Part shown: positions 51,145-60,366 of the stretch, piece after piece
Layout of the letters: every line of letters starts with the position of its first letter
Numbering within the stretch: position 1 is the first letter of the stretch
DNA from: Rhodospirillales bacterium
Lineage (GTDB): Bacteria; Pseudomonadota; Alphaproteobacteria; Rhodospirillales; SHVQ01
Reading direction: 5' to 3'
Length of the DNA: 64,000 nucleotides
NCBI GenBank assembly: GCA_009694195.1
Contig: SHVQ01000003.1
Span: 62,001-126,000, forward strand
Position numbers and translations under genes: made by a program
Notes under the pieces: generated by a model
What the model was told of the DNA's origin: nothing
Databases searched by the model: none
What the model saw: only the letters and a program-made list of their open reading frames with translations

Positions 51145-52362
51145 TTAGGCTTCGCTGCGGGCGGGCTTCCGGGCCGCTACGCCCGAAGCCGTCCGAAGGC
51201 TCCGCTTCAGGCCGCGCCGGAGACGGCGGACCTCGCGTCCATAATCCGAGCCCTGCCGCCAGAGCAAGAGCGCGTCGCGCGCGCCGGCTTCCGGCACATG
51301 ATCGAAAAACGCCAACGCGTGCCGGAGCTCCGCCCGCACGTCGAGCTCCGGGCGGGCTTCGATCTTCCGGCGGAGCGCCAGGATCGACGAAAACACCACC
51401 TTGCCAAAACCGGCCGCACGGCAGGCGATCGCGAGACCCTCGCCTTCCGGCTCGAACAGGACCCGCTTCGCCAGCGTTTCGCCGAGGCCGGTCTCCCTGC
51501 AGAACATCGCGACGAACAGCGACACCTCGCCTTCCCGGAGCGCCGCCAGAATCATCGCGGGCGTCGCCCGGCCTTCGCGCTTGAGCGCCTCCGCCAGCTC
51601 CGCCGATTTCTTCTTTGCGGGCGGGTGCGCTCGCAGCTCTTCGACCGCGGCGGCCTCCAATAGCTCGTCGACGACGTGCGGGTCGAGGTCGTGGGCATCG
51701 AGAATGTATTGGCGCAGCGCCATGGAAACCCACGCGAACATGCGCCGCGCGAGGTCGGCTCCGAGGTCCTCGCGCCGCAGCAACGGCTCGCGGAAGCTGT
51801 CCACCCGCTTCGACTCTTCGACCAGGTATTCGAGAGTCATCCGCGAAATCCGTGCATTCTCGTTCCTCAGCAACGTTTCGATGACCCGCTCGTTGTTGGT
51901 GGCCACGAGGGCCTCGGAGACCGCTTCGCTAACGTTCTCCCGGATCGCGACGGCGAGTTGATGCTCGAGACTCCGGAAGCGGACGATTTCGATGAGATCT
52001 TCGTCGCGCAATACGCCGCAGCGCGTCAGAATCGGGTACGCGACGTCGACGGCATCGTTGGCAAGATCGCGGACGAGCTCGGGCGGAACGTCCGCGAGAT
52101 CAGCCAAGCGTTCGCTCAGCCGCCGGCGCAGCGACATCTCGATATCGCGGATGACGACGCGAAGAATGGAATACATCTCCGCGCGCTCGCGGTCGCTGAG
52201 CACCGTGCTCTCGGACTCGAAGAGATCGACAACAATTTCGGTGAGCCGCGCGAGGGATTTCGCCGAGCGCTCGCGCGCCAGCTCGAACAGATAATTCGCA
52301 TCGTAGCCCGTTGTCGGTTGGCCGCCATCCACGCGGGCGCGGCGCTGCGGTCGGACGCTCAT
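51145..52362 (-). CDS. DUF2336 family protein
   Basis: This 405-residue cytoplasmic protein of unknown function is built of helical repeats. The DUF2336 region begins around residue 25 (FELARERSAKSLARLTEIVVDLFES) and includes the pattern LSDRERAEMYSILRVVIRDIEMSLRRRLSERLADL that marks the family. Sequences of this family are common in Alphaproteobacteria near signalling or motility genes, but no activity is established. It has a basic C-terminus. It is divergent from parA, with a 135-nt gap that probably holds both promoters. Confidence 0.83.
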   Translation of the reverse strand: MSVRPQRRARVDGGQPTTGYDANYLFELARERSAKSLARLTEIVVDLFESESTVLSDRERAEMYSILRVVIRDIEMSLRRRLSERLADLADVPPELVRDLANDAVDVAYPILTRCGVLRDEDLIEIVRFRSLEHQLAVAIRENVSEAVSEALVATNNERVIETLLRNENARISRMTLEYLVEESKRVDSFREPLLRREDLGADLARRMFAWVSMALRQYILDAHDLDPHVVDELLEAAAVEELRAHPPAKKKSAELAEALKREGRATPAMILAALREGEVSLFVAMFCRETGLGETLAKRVLFEPEGEGLAIACRAAGFGKVVFSSILALRRKIEARPELDVRAELRHALAFFDHVPEAGARDALLLWRQGSDYGREVRRLRRGLKRSLRTASGVAARKPARSEA

Positions 52363-52497
52363 CGGTCCATCTTACGCAAAAATACAGCGGCAAACGCTAC
52401 TGATCCTTGGCTTCGCCTTGAAATGGCTATATGTTGCGGCTAACCGATTCGAAGAACACACAATCTATGGGGAGGTGGTAAAGGAGACCGAGCGCCC

Positions 52498-53136
52498 ATG
52501 TCAGCTCATGTTATGACCGTCGCCCAGCAAAAGGGCGGCTCCGGCAAGACCACCCTCGCAGCCCAGATCGCCGCCGCTTGGAGCGCGGAAGGGCAACGCA
52601 CGGCGCTCGTCGACATCGACCCGCAAGCCAGCCTCGCCACGTGGTTCCAGCGGCGCACCGAATGGGACGGAGCGCCGGTCCACACCCTTCATTTGAGCAA
52701 GATCGCGGGCTGGCGCATTGCAGCCGAAATCGATCGCCTGCGCCGCGATTTCGACGCCGTGATTGTCGACAGCCCGCCCCACGCCGAAACCGAGACGCGG
52801 ACGGCCGTGCGCGCCGCCGACCTCGTGCTCATCCCCGTGCAGCCGAGCCCGATGGATATCTGGGCCACGCAGCCGACCCTCGAAATGGCGCGGAAGGAGA
52901 AGGTCCGCGCGCTCATCGTCCTCAATCGGGTGCCGGCGCGGGCGCGCCTGATCGAGGCGGTCGAGGCAGCGCTCGCGAAGGAAAGCGTGCCGGTGGCGAC
53001 ATGCCGCCTCGGCAACCGCACGGCCTTCGCCCAGAGCATGATGGAAGGACGCGCGGTCGTCGAATGCGCGCCCCGCAGCACGGCTGCGGCCGAAGTGCGG
53101 GCGCTGGCGGACGAACTGCGGCGCCTCTTTTCGTGA
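52498..53136 (+). CDS. Orphan ParA-family ATPase
   Basis: This 212-residue P-loop ATPase is of the ParA/MinD class. Walker A deviant motif QQKGGSGKTTLAAQIAAAW is near residues 9-27, the switch region DIDPQASLATW near 40, and VIVDSPPH near 85. No ParB or DNA-binding domain is present, so it is more like the orphan ParAs that position protein cargos than a chromosome-partition ParA. A strong ribosome binding site (AAAGGAGA) precedes the ATG. It is translationally coupled to the CopD-like gene downstream (GTGA). Confidence 0.87.
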   Translation: MSAHVMTVAQQKGGSGKTTLAAQIAAAWSAEGQRTALVDIDPQASLATWFQRRTEWDGAPVHTLHLSKIAGWRIAAEIDRLRRDFDAVIVDSPPHAETETRTAVRAADLVLIPVQPSPMDIWATQPTLEMARKEKVRALIVLNRVPARARLIEAVEAALAKESVPVATCRLGNRTAFAQSMMEGRAVVECAPRSTAAAEVRALADELRRLFS

Positions 53137-53609
53137 CCGCGCACGGCGCCCTCCACGTTGTCGCGAGCGCGCTGCATGCCCTCACCGCGATCGTGTGGGT
53201 GGGCGGCATGTTCTTCGCCTACATGATCGCGCGGCCGAGCCTCGGCGCCTTCGACCCGCCGGGGCCGGCAAAGTTCTGGCGGCGGGCGCTCGCACGATTT
53301 TTCGCGTGGGTGTGGGCGGCGGTCGTCGTGCTTCCCGTGAGCGGGTTCATCCACGCCGTCTACGGGCACGGCGGTTTCGGTGCGGCCGGGCTTCACGTGC
53401 ACATGATGGCCGGCATCGGCGCCGTGATGATCGCGCTCTTCGTCTATCTTTATTTCGTGCCGTTCAAGGCCTTCACGCGGGCCGTGGACGCGGAGACGTG
53501 GGACGCGGCCCGTGCCCCGCTCGCGACGATCCGGCACCTCGTCGCCGTGAACCTCGTGCTCGGTCTCGTCACGTCCGCCATCGGCGCGTCCGGGCGATAC
53601 TGGGGCTGA
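53133..53609 (+). CDS. CopD-like integral membrane protein
   Basis: This 158-residue protein has four transmembrane helices. The N-terminal ALTAIVWVGGMFFAYMIARP and the central HVHMMAGIGAVMIALFVYLYFVPF match the CopD/DUF4149-like membrane proteins found in Proteobacteria, whose conserved His residues may bind metal or heme. Transport of copper is not demonstrated for this subgroup. The GTG start at 53133 overlaps the parA stop by 4 nt. Confidence 0.78.
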   Translation: MTAHGALHVVASALHALTAIVWVGGMFFAYMIARPSLGAFDPPGPAKFWRRALARFFAWVWAAVVVLPVSGFIHAVYGHGGFGAAGLHVHMMAGIGAVMIALFVYLYFVPFKAFTRAVDAETWDAARAPLATIRHLVAVNLVLGLVTSAIGASGRYWG

Positions 53610-53632
53610 GGCCGCCTGATGGCGCGAGGCTG

Positions 53633-53935
53633 TTAAGCAGCCCGCACCGTTCGTTCGATTTCCTTCATTTTTTCCCGCTCGGCCACCGCCAAATCGTAGT
53701 CCATTTGGAGCGCCATCCAAAAATGCGCGGAGTTGCCAAAGTATCGCGCCCGCCGTAACGCCGTTTCGGCCGTAATGCTTCGCTTGCCGTGCAATATCCC
53801 CGCAATCAGATTCGGAGGCACGCCGAGGTCGAGCGCAACCCGGGTCGCGCTGAGATGGCGCGCTTTCAGTTCTTCCTTGAGGATGATGCCCGGATGAATC
53901 GCGACCGGCGTTTTCGAACTTTTATGCAACGGCAC
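53633..53935 (-). CDS. Orphan HigA-type antitoxin (HTH)
   Basis: This 100-residue protein has an Xre-type helix-turn-helix (LSATRVALDLGVPPNLIAGIL, about residues 28-48) and the HigA C-terminal pattern ALRRARYFGNSAHFWMALQMDYDLAVAE. HigA normally follows a higB toxin gene, but the 71 nt upstream to the next gene hold no HigB frame. It may be a free antitoxin, a repressor of other operons, or a relic. Start GTG at 53935. Confidence 0.8.
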   Translation of the reverse strand: MPLHKSSKTPVAIHPGIILKEELKARHLSATRVALDLGVPPNLIAGILHGKRSITAETALRRARYFGNSAHFWMALQMDYDLAVAEREKMKEIERTVRAA

Positions 53936-54006
53936 GATGCGTCTCCCTTGCCGGAAACGGCCTATCCTTACATCCTACGCCGCTCACCAATCCGAAACGA
54001 GGTTCC

Positions 54007-54660
54007 ATGAAATCCCAACTGACGGCGCGGGATGTCGAGATCGTCGAGACGACGACTCCCTACAAGGGCTACTTTCGCATCGACCGCTACCTGCTCCGGC
54101 ACCGCCTGTTCCAGGGCGGCTGGAGCAGCACGATGATGCGGGAAGTGTTCGAGCGCGGCCACGCGGCGACGGCGCTCCTTTACGATCCGGACCTCGACGC
54201 GGTCGTCCTCATCGAGCAATTCCGGATCGGCGCCTATGTCACGACCTCCACCCTCTGGCACGGCAAGGACTTCTCGCCGTGGCTGATCGAGTGCGTGGCG
54301 GGCATCATCGAAGAGGGCGAGACGCCCGAGGACGTCATCCGCCGGGAGGCGGTCGAGGAAGCCGATTGCCGCATCACCGACATCCTGCCGATCCACCGCT
54401 ACATGGTGAGCCCGGGGGGAACGACGGAGACCGTGATGCTTTTTTGCGCGCGGGTCGACGCCTCGAAGGCGGGCGGCGTCCACGGGCTCACCGCCGAGCA
54501 CGAAAATATCCGAGTCCTCGTCGTGCCGGTGGCGGAAGCCATCGCATGGCTCGATCAAGGCAAGTTCGTCAACGCCATGGCCATCATCGCCATGCAATGG
54601 ATGAAACTAAACCACGCGCGCGTGCGGGAGCAATGGTTGCGTACGGAAAAGAAAGTTTGA
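54007..54660 (+). CDS. nudF: Nudix hydrolase, ADP-ribose pyrophosphatase type
   Basis: This enzyme hydrolyses ADP-ribose or related dinucleotides. The Nudix box is GIIEEGETPEDVIRREAVEE near residues 99-118. The box continues ADC, so the usual Gly after the EE pair is Asp here. The proline and acidic residues downstream and the length of 217 residues fit the NudF group. Start ATG at 54007, no signal peptide. It is followed by a repeat and then cysK. Confidence 0.88.
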   Translation: MKSQLTARDVEIVETTTPYKGYFRIDRYLLRHRLFQGGWSSTMMREVFERGHAATALLYDPDLDAVVLIEQFRIGAYVTTSTLWHGKDFSPWLIECVAGIIEEGETPEDVIRREAVEEADCRITDILPIHRYMVSPGGTTETVMLFCARVDASKAGGVHGLTAEHENIRVLVVPVAEAIAWLDQGKFVNAMAIIAMQWMKLNHARVREQWLRTEKKV

Positions 54661-54663
54661 AGG

Positions 54664-54733
54664 CGTCGTTCCCGCGAAAGCGGGAACCCAGTCTCTTTGT
54701 TAGTCCTGGACCCCCGCTTACGCGGGGGTGACG
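54664..54733. repeat. Palindromic repeat between nudF and cysK
   Basis: This is a second copy of the two-hairpin element found at 27903-27984: left arm CGTTCCCGCGAAAGCGGGAAC, right arm GGACCCCCGC / GCGGGGGTGACG. The linker between the hairpins differs in sequence and length, as expected for dispersed copies. Confidence 0.82.
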
Positions 54734-54819
54734 CATGCGGGGGGTGCCTTCCGCCTGTGGCGCAAAATAGCGAACTCTGTAAAAATGCGCGCGGCACTTC
54801 CCGATTCGGACGCCCATCC

Positions 54820-55824
54820 ATGCAGATCCGCGACGGCTTCCTCAGCACCATCGGCAACACCCCGCTCATTCGCCTGAAGCGCGCGTCAGAAATGACGGGC
54901 TGCGAGATTCTGGGGAAGGCCGAGTTCCTCAATCCCGGAAGCTCGGTCAAGGATCGCGCCGCCCTCTACATCGTGCGGGACGCCGAAGAGAAGGGCCTCT
55001 TGAAGCCGGGCGGCGTCATCGTCGAAGGGACGGCCGGGAACACGGGCATCGGGCTCGCGCTGGTCGGCAACGCGCTCGGGTACCGGACCGTGATCGTGAT
55101 CCCGGAGACCCAGAGCCAGGAGAAGAAGGATATGCTCCGGCTTTGCGGCGCCGACCTCCGCGAAGTGCCGGCCGTGCCCTACAAAGACCCCAACAACTAC
55201 GTCCACGTCTCCGGGCGGCTCGCCCAAGAGCTCGCCAAAACCGAACCCAACGGCGCCGTCTGGGCGAACCAGTTCGACAACGTCGCCAACCGGCAGGCGC
55301 ATTACGAAACCACCGGCCCGGAAATCTGGCGGCAGACCGACGGCAAAGTCGACGGCTTCATCTGCGCGGTCGGAACGGGCGGCACGCTCGCCGGCGTCGC
55401 GATGTTCCTCAAGGAAAAGCGGAAGGACATCCAGATCGGGCTCGCCGATCCGCTCGGCGCCGCGCTCTATCACTACTACAAGCACGGCACCCTTAAGGCC
55501 GAAGGCTCATCGATCACCGAGGGCATCGGCCAGGGCCGCATCACCACGAACCTGGAAGGCCTCCAGGTCGACGAGGCGTTTCAGATCCCGGACGCGGAAG
55601 CGCTTCCGCTGATCTTCGATCTCCTGAAACACGAGGGCCTCTGCCTCGGCGGATCGACCGGCATCAACGTCGCGGGCTCCGTCCGGCTCGCCAAGCAGAT
55701 CGGGCCGGGGCATACCATTGTGACCATTCTCGCCGACTACGGCACTCGCTATCAGAGCAAGCTGTTCAATCCCGCGTTCCTCAAATCGAAGAACCTGCCG
55801 GTCCCCGACTGGCTCGACCGGTGA
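54820..55824 (+). CDS. cysK: Cysteine synthase A
   Basis: CysK makes cysteine from O-acetylserine and sulfide with PLP. The 334-residue protein has the PLP lysine at position 44 in NPGSSVKDRAA, the substrate loop EGTAGNTGIGLA near 70-81, and the phosphate-binding GTGGTLAGVA near 187-196. It is slightly longer than E. coli CysK. It is the first gene of a run with a glycosyltransferase and a sulfurtransferase. No serine acetyltransferase is nearby. Confidence 0.93.
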   Translation: MQIRDGFLSTIGNTPLIRLKRASEMTGCEILGKAEFLNPGSSVKDRAALYIVRDAEEKGLLKPGGVIVEGTAGNTGIGLALVGNALGYRTVIVIPETQSQEKKDMLRLCGADLREVPAVPYKDPNNYVHVSGRLAQELAKTEPNGAVWANQFDNVANRQAHYETTGPEIWRQTDGKVDGFICAVGTGGTLAGVAMFLKEKRKDIQIGLADPLGAALYHYYKHGTLKAEGSSITEGIGQGRITTNLEGLQVDEAFQIPDAEALPLIFDLLKHEGLCLGGSTGINVAGSVRLAKQIGPGHTIVTILADYGTRYQSKLFNPAFLKSKNLPVPDWLDR

Positions 55825-57032
55825 CGCTCGTGCACGACGATCGCGGCAAGGGCATTCTGCTCACCACCGTTACGCCCTTCGCCTCCTTCGACGGCATGAC
55901 GCGCGACCTCGCGGAAGGTCTCCGGGATGTCGGCGCTCTGGCGGATGTGCTGACGCTCGACGAGATCGAAGCCGACCGCGCTGGCTTCATCGAACGGATG
56001 CGAAGCTGGCGGCAGCGGCCGCCCCGCTTCGTGATGGCCTGGAACGCCAAGCTCCACATCCGCTGCGACGGCGCCAGCATCCACGATGCGTTCGGCGTTC
56101 CCCTCTTTGCGCCGCTGCTCGATCATCCCGCCTACCATCACGATCATCTGATGCAGACGCCGGTAAATTCCGTGGTCGGCATGGTGGACCGCCGTCATAG
56201 AGGCTATCTCGGGGACGGCGCCTTCGCGCGTTTGAGGACCGTGTTCTTTCCGCACGGCGGTCCAAAGCCCGCGCCGCGCCCCACCCCCATCCGCAAGCGC
56301 AAGACCCAGGTGCTGCTCTGCGGCACCCTCGGCCCGCGGCCCGATCTCCGCCTGGCGATTGCCGCCCTCGCGCCCCCCCGCTCCGCATCGAAGATCAACG
56401 CGCTCGCCGACCGTCTCGCGGAGCGGTGCATGGCGGAAGCGACCGATCCCGCCCGGGTCGCCCGCGACGAGTGCCGGGACGCCGGCTTCGACGCCACGGC
56501 TCCCGCGCTCTCGGCGGCCTTCGCCCATCTGGTGACGGATATCTGCACGCTCATCACCCACGATTGGCGGGTGCGCCTCTTGAACGCCATCAAGCGGGCG
56601 GACGTCACGATCCGGGGCACGATGGATCCGGGTGCCGCCATCCGGAGCGGAAACACCCTCGCCCACCGGGGCGTGCTGCCGTTTCGCGATCTTCCGGCCG
56701 CCTTCGGCGACGCGAAGATCGTTCTCAACGTCACGCCCAAATTCCTGGACGGAAGCCACGAGCGGATTTTCTACGGCATGGCCGCCGGTGCAGCCGTGGC
56801 GACGGACGCCAACGCCTATCTCGCGGAGTTCTTCGCGCCCAAGCACGACATCCTTTATCTGCCGGGAACGCCCGAGGCCGCCGCCGCCTTCCTCGACGAG
56901 GTCGCCGCGGACGATGCGCTTCTGCAGACGCTCGCCGACAATGCGGCCCCGATCTATGCCCGCAACCACACCTGGGCCGCGCGCGCCCGCATCCTTCTCG
57001 ATGCATCGCCGGCGTTGAAGGCTCCCGGCTGA
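55821..57032 (+). CDS. Putative glycosyltransferase of unknown specificity
   Basis: This 403-residue cytoplasmic protein has the layout of a GT-B fold transferase: an N-terminal domain with TTVTPFASFDGMTRDLAEGL, and a C-terminal region with SHERIFYGMAAGAAVATDANAYL, which resembles Glyco_trans_1_2/CgeB-like C-terminal domains. Donor and acceptor are unknown. The GTG start overlaps the cysK stop (GTGA), so the two are translationally coupled, an odd partnership for a sugar transferase. Confidence 0.65.
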   Translation: MTLVHDDRGKGILLTTVTPFASFDGMTRDLAEGLRDVGALADVLTLDEIEADRAGFIERMRSWRQRPPRFVMAWNAKLHIRCDGASIHDAFGVPLFAPLLDHPAYHHDHLMQTPVNSVVGMVDRRHRGYLGDGAFARLRTVFFPHGGPKPAPRPTPIRKRKTQVLLCGTLGPRPDLRLAIAALAPPRSASKINALADRLAERCMAEATDPARVARDECRDAGFDATAPALSAAFAHLVTDICTLITHDWRVRLLNAIKRADVTIRGTMDPGAAIRSGNTLAHRGVLPFRDLPAAFGDAKIVLNVTPKFLDGSHERIFYGMAAGAAVATDANAYLAEFFAPKHDILYLPGTPEAAAAFLDEVAADDALLQTLADNAAPIYARNHTWAARARILLDASPALKAPG

Positions 57033-57039
57033 TCGGTGC

Positions 57040-57909
57040 ATGATCCCGCCCATGGACTACACACACCCGGAAGCGCTCGTCAGCACGGAATGGCTCGCGG
57101 CCAATTTGAAGGCGCCGGGGGTGCGCATCGTGGACGCGACGACGTTCCTTCCCAACACCGGCAAGGCCGGGCGCGCCGAATACGCCGCCCGCCACATCCC
57201 GGGTGCGGTGTTCTTCGACGTCGATGAGATCGCCGACAAATCAAGCGGCCTTCCGCACATGCTGCCGACCGACGAAACATTCTCTACCCGCGTGGCGGAG
57301 CTCGGCATCGGCAACGGCGACCACGTGATCGTCTACGACGCGAACGGTGGCGGGCAAGCAGCCGCCCGCGTGTGGTGGACGTTCCGCGCCTTCGGCCATG
57401 GGAACGTCGCCCTGCTCAACGGCGGATTGCCCAAGTGGCTGAAAGAGGGCCGGTCGACCGAGGCTGCGACCCCCAAGCCGCCGCCCGGCACGTTCACGGC
57501 ACGGCTCCGAAAGGGCCTCGTCCGCAGCTTCGAACAGGTGAAGGAGAATATCGCTTCCAAGCGCGAGCTCCTGGTCGATGCGCGCGCGGCCAAGCGGTTC
57601 CAGGGCGTCGATGCGGAGCCGCGCCCGACCAAGAAACGCGGCCATGTCCCCGGCGCCGTCAATCTCCCGTTCAACGAGCTCATGGACCCCGGCAACAGCT
57701 TCGTCATGCGCTCGGCCGACGAGATCGCCGCCGCCGTCAAGAAAGCCGGCATCGCGTTTGAGAAGCCCATCGCGGCCTGCTGCGGGTCCGGCGTCACGGC
57801 CTGCGTGATCGCCTTCGGCCTCTATCTCATCGGCCACGACGGCGTCGCCATCTACGACGGCTCGTGGGCCGAATGGGGCAACCGCGACGACGCCCCCGTG
57901 GAGACGTAA
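57040..57909 (+). CDS. sseA: 3-mercaptopyruvate sulfurtransferase (SseA-like)
   Basis: This two-domain rhodanese transfers sulfur from 3-mercaptopyruvate to a thiol or cyanide. The N-terminal inactive rhodanese domain covers residues 1-140. The catalytic domain has the active-site Cys248 in CCGSGVTAC, where the CGSGVT loop is the mercaptopyruvate-specific form. A second ATG at 57052 (MDYTHPEAL) is an alternative start that would remove four residues. It lies 7 nt after the glycosyltransferase and in the same direction as cysK, suggesting a sulfur-handling operon. Confidence 0.92.
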   Translation: MIPPMDYTHPEALVSTEWLAANLKAPGVRIVDATTFLPNTGKAGRAEYAARHIPGAVFFDVDEIADKSSGLPHMLPTDETFSTRVAELGIGNGDHVIVYDANGGGQAAARVWWTFRAFGHGNVALLNGGLPKWLKEGRSTEAATPKPPPGTFTARLRKGLVRSFEQVKENIASKRELLVDARAAKRFQGVDAEPRPTKKRGHVPGAVNLPFNELMDPGNSFVMRSADEIAAAVKKAGIAFEKPIAACCGSGVTACVIAFGLYLIGHDGVAIYDGSWAEWGNRDDAPVET

Positions 57910-57958
57910 ACGTGGAAGCGTGCCAGGGTAGCGGTCGGTCGCGCTTCGGAAGCCTCGT

Positions 57959-58237
57959 ATGACACAGCACCGCCGGAAACAAAGGACAAAGAGATCTACT
58001 CGGGTCGAGCTCACCGTGCCTATGCGCGATGCTGATATCGTCCGCGAATTGGCGGCAGCGTTGCGGTCGGGTGGGAAAGCCGCGCGCGAGGCAAGGGATC
58101 GCATCACTCCCCTCGTGCGGCCAAAGCGCGCAAAAACCAGGCGCGATATCGTTGCATTCTTTCGTGCTTCGCCGCTTGTCGGCGTGGACCTCAAACTCGA
58201 TCGAGATAAGTCCTCAGGCCGAAACATCGGCTTTTGA
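57959..58237 (+). CDS. Putative antitoxin of a broken PIN toxin pair
   Basis: This 92-residue basic protein has the C-terminal pattern FFRASPLVGVDLKLDRDKSSGR, the tail with which Phd/AbrB-like antitoxins neutralise PIN toxins. The N-terminal half (MRDADIVRELAAALRSGGK) is not a standard DNA-binding fold that I recognise. It overlaps the PIN frame by 4 nt (TTGA). With the toxin truncated it is now probably a solitary antitoxin. Confidence 0.6.
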   Translation: MTQHRRKQRTKRSTRVELTVPMRDADIVRELAAALRSGGKAAREARDRITPLVRPKRAKTRRDIVAFFRASPLVGVDLKLDRDKSSGRNIGF

Positions 58238-58447
58238 TCGTGCCGGGATTTCTTCTCGACACCAACGTTGTCAGCGAGTTGATTTCGGCGGCGGCCGACC
58301 AACGGGTGCTTCGTTGGATTGCGAGCCAATCCCCTGTCAGATTGCACCTCTCGTCCATCACACTTGGAGAGCTTGTCCGCGGTGTCGCAAGGCTTCCGGA
58401 AAGTCGACACCGGCGCACGTTGGAGCGGAATCAAATCGGATTGATGT
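58234..58447 (+). pseudogene. PIN-domain toxin truncated at a repeat element
   Basis: The frame begins with TTG (58234) or GTG (58240) and encodes a PIN-domain N-terminus: FLLDTNVVSELISAAAD with the first Asp, and LSSITLGELVRGVARLPE with the Glu. After about 65 residues the sequence passes into the palindromic repeat at 58449, and the distal acidic residues and C-terminal strand are lost. The remaining frame to 58596 is repeat-derived. The protein is very likely inactive. Confidence 0.8.
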
Positions 58448-58448
58448 C

Positions 58449-58583
58449 CCCCCTCACCCTGCCCTCTCCCCCCGCCAACACGGGGGGGAGAGGGTTGCGT
58501 AGGGTTGGCGCGGCGTCAGCCGCGCCTTACCCGCCTGCGGGGCCGAAGCCCTTCGGCGCGGCGAAGGCCCGAAGCTGGGTGAG
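58449..58583. repeat. CCCTCACCC...GGGTGAG repeat between PIN remnant and IS110 element
   Basis: The element opens CCCCTCACCCTGCCCTCTCC, has a GGGGGGGAGAGGGT arm, GGCGCGGCGTCAGCCGCGCC and CGAAGCCCTTCGGC hairpins, and closes in GGGTGAG. The outer arms are inverted. It is the same class as the repeat at 21028-21148. It interrupts the PIN toxin frame and abuts the IS110 element. Confidence 0.75.
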
Positions 58584-58598
58584 CGACTGTCTTTGAAG

Positions 58599-59732
<1,134 letters not shown>

Positions 59733-59739
59733 TCATGCG

Positions 59740-60366
59740 CTACCGCTTCGCCGTCATCTCGGACCACGACGTGAGCACGGCAATCGGAAGACAACCGACG
59801 ACGACGTAGCCCTGGCCTTCCGGGCGGAACGCCACCGCGTCGCCCATGCCGGGAGACCGGGCGCAGCTCTCCCACCCGTCGTCGGAGACGGCGCGGATAT
59901 TGCAGTTGTGGGAGACGAGAAGCGTGTTCGTCGCGGGCGCGGGCGCGGTCGCCAGCAGGACTCGGAGCGCCTGCGTGCGCTGGGCGAGCTCGGGCGCCGT
60001 GCTCTCGCAGACACTCTTCAAGCCGTATTCGTTGACGACGCGGTCGGCCCCGAACAGCAGGTAGGCCGAGTGGCGGGTGCGGCAAAAGGGGCTCGCGAGG
60101 ATGCGGCCGACCGGGATGGAGCGGTTGCGGAGCGCGCGCCCGAACGTCTTTGCGTCCTCTTTGCCCCGCGGGCTCAGGTTCCTCTGGGTCGCGCAGTTGT
60201 CCATGTTGGCGGTGTCGAAGTCGGAGCCGTCGATCGCTTCCGTGTGGCGGAGAAAGATCACGTAGCCGCCCGCCTTCAGCGCATCCGCGAGCTCATCCGG
60301 CTCCATTCCGCGCGCCCCGCCGGTCAGCGCAAGAAGGAAAAGAGCCGTGGCCAGCGCGCAACGCAT
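59740..60366 (-). CDS. Secreted histidine phosphatase family protein
   Basis: This 208-residue protein has a signal peptide ([20 protein letters not shown], cleavage near residue 20). The phosphatase motif is RHTEA with the phospho-acceptor His41 (RHG in most members), and the second catalytic His lies in SHNCNIRAV near residue 160. Four or more Cys suggest disulfides in the periplasm. The substrate is unknown. The ATG overlaps the stop of aapP by one nt, so it may be cotranscribed with the amino-acid transporter. Confidence 0.85.
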   Translation of the reverse strand: MRCALATALFLLALTGGARGMEPDELADALKAGGYVIFLRHTEAIDGSDFDTANMDNCATQRNLSPRGKEDAKTFGRALRNRSIPVGRILASPFCRTRHSAYLLFGADRVVNEYGLKSVCESTAPELAQRTQALRVLLATAPAPATNTLLVSHNCNIRAVSDDGWESCARSPGMGDAVAFRPEGQGYVVVGCLPIAVLTSWSEMTAKR

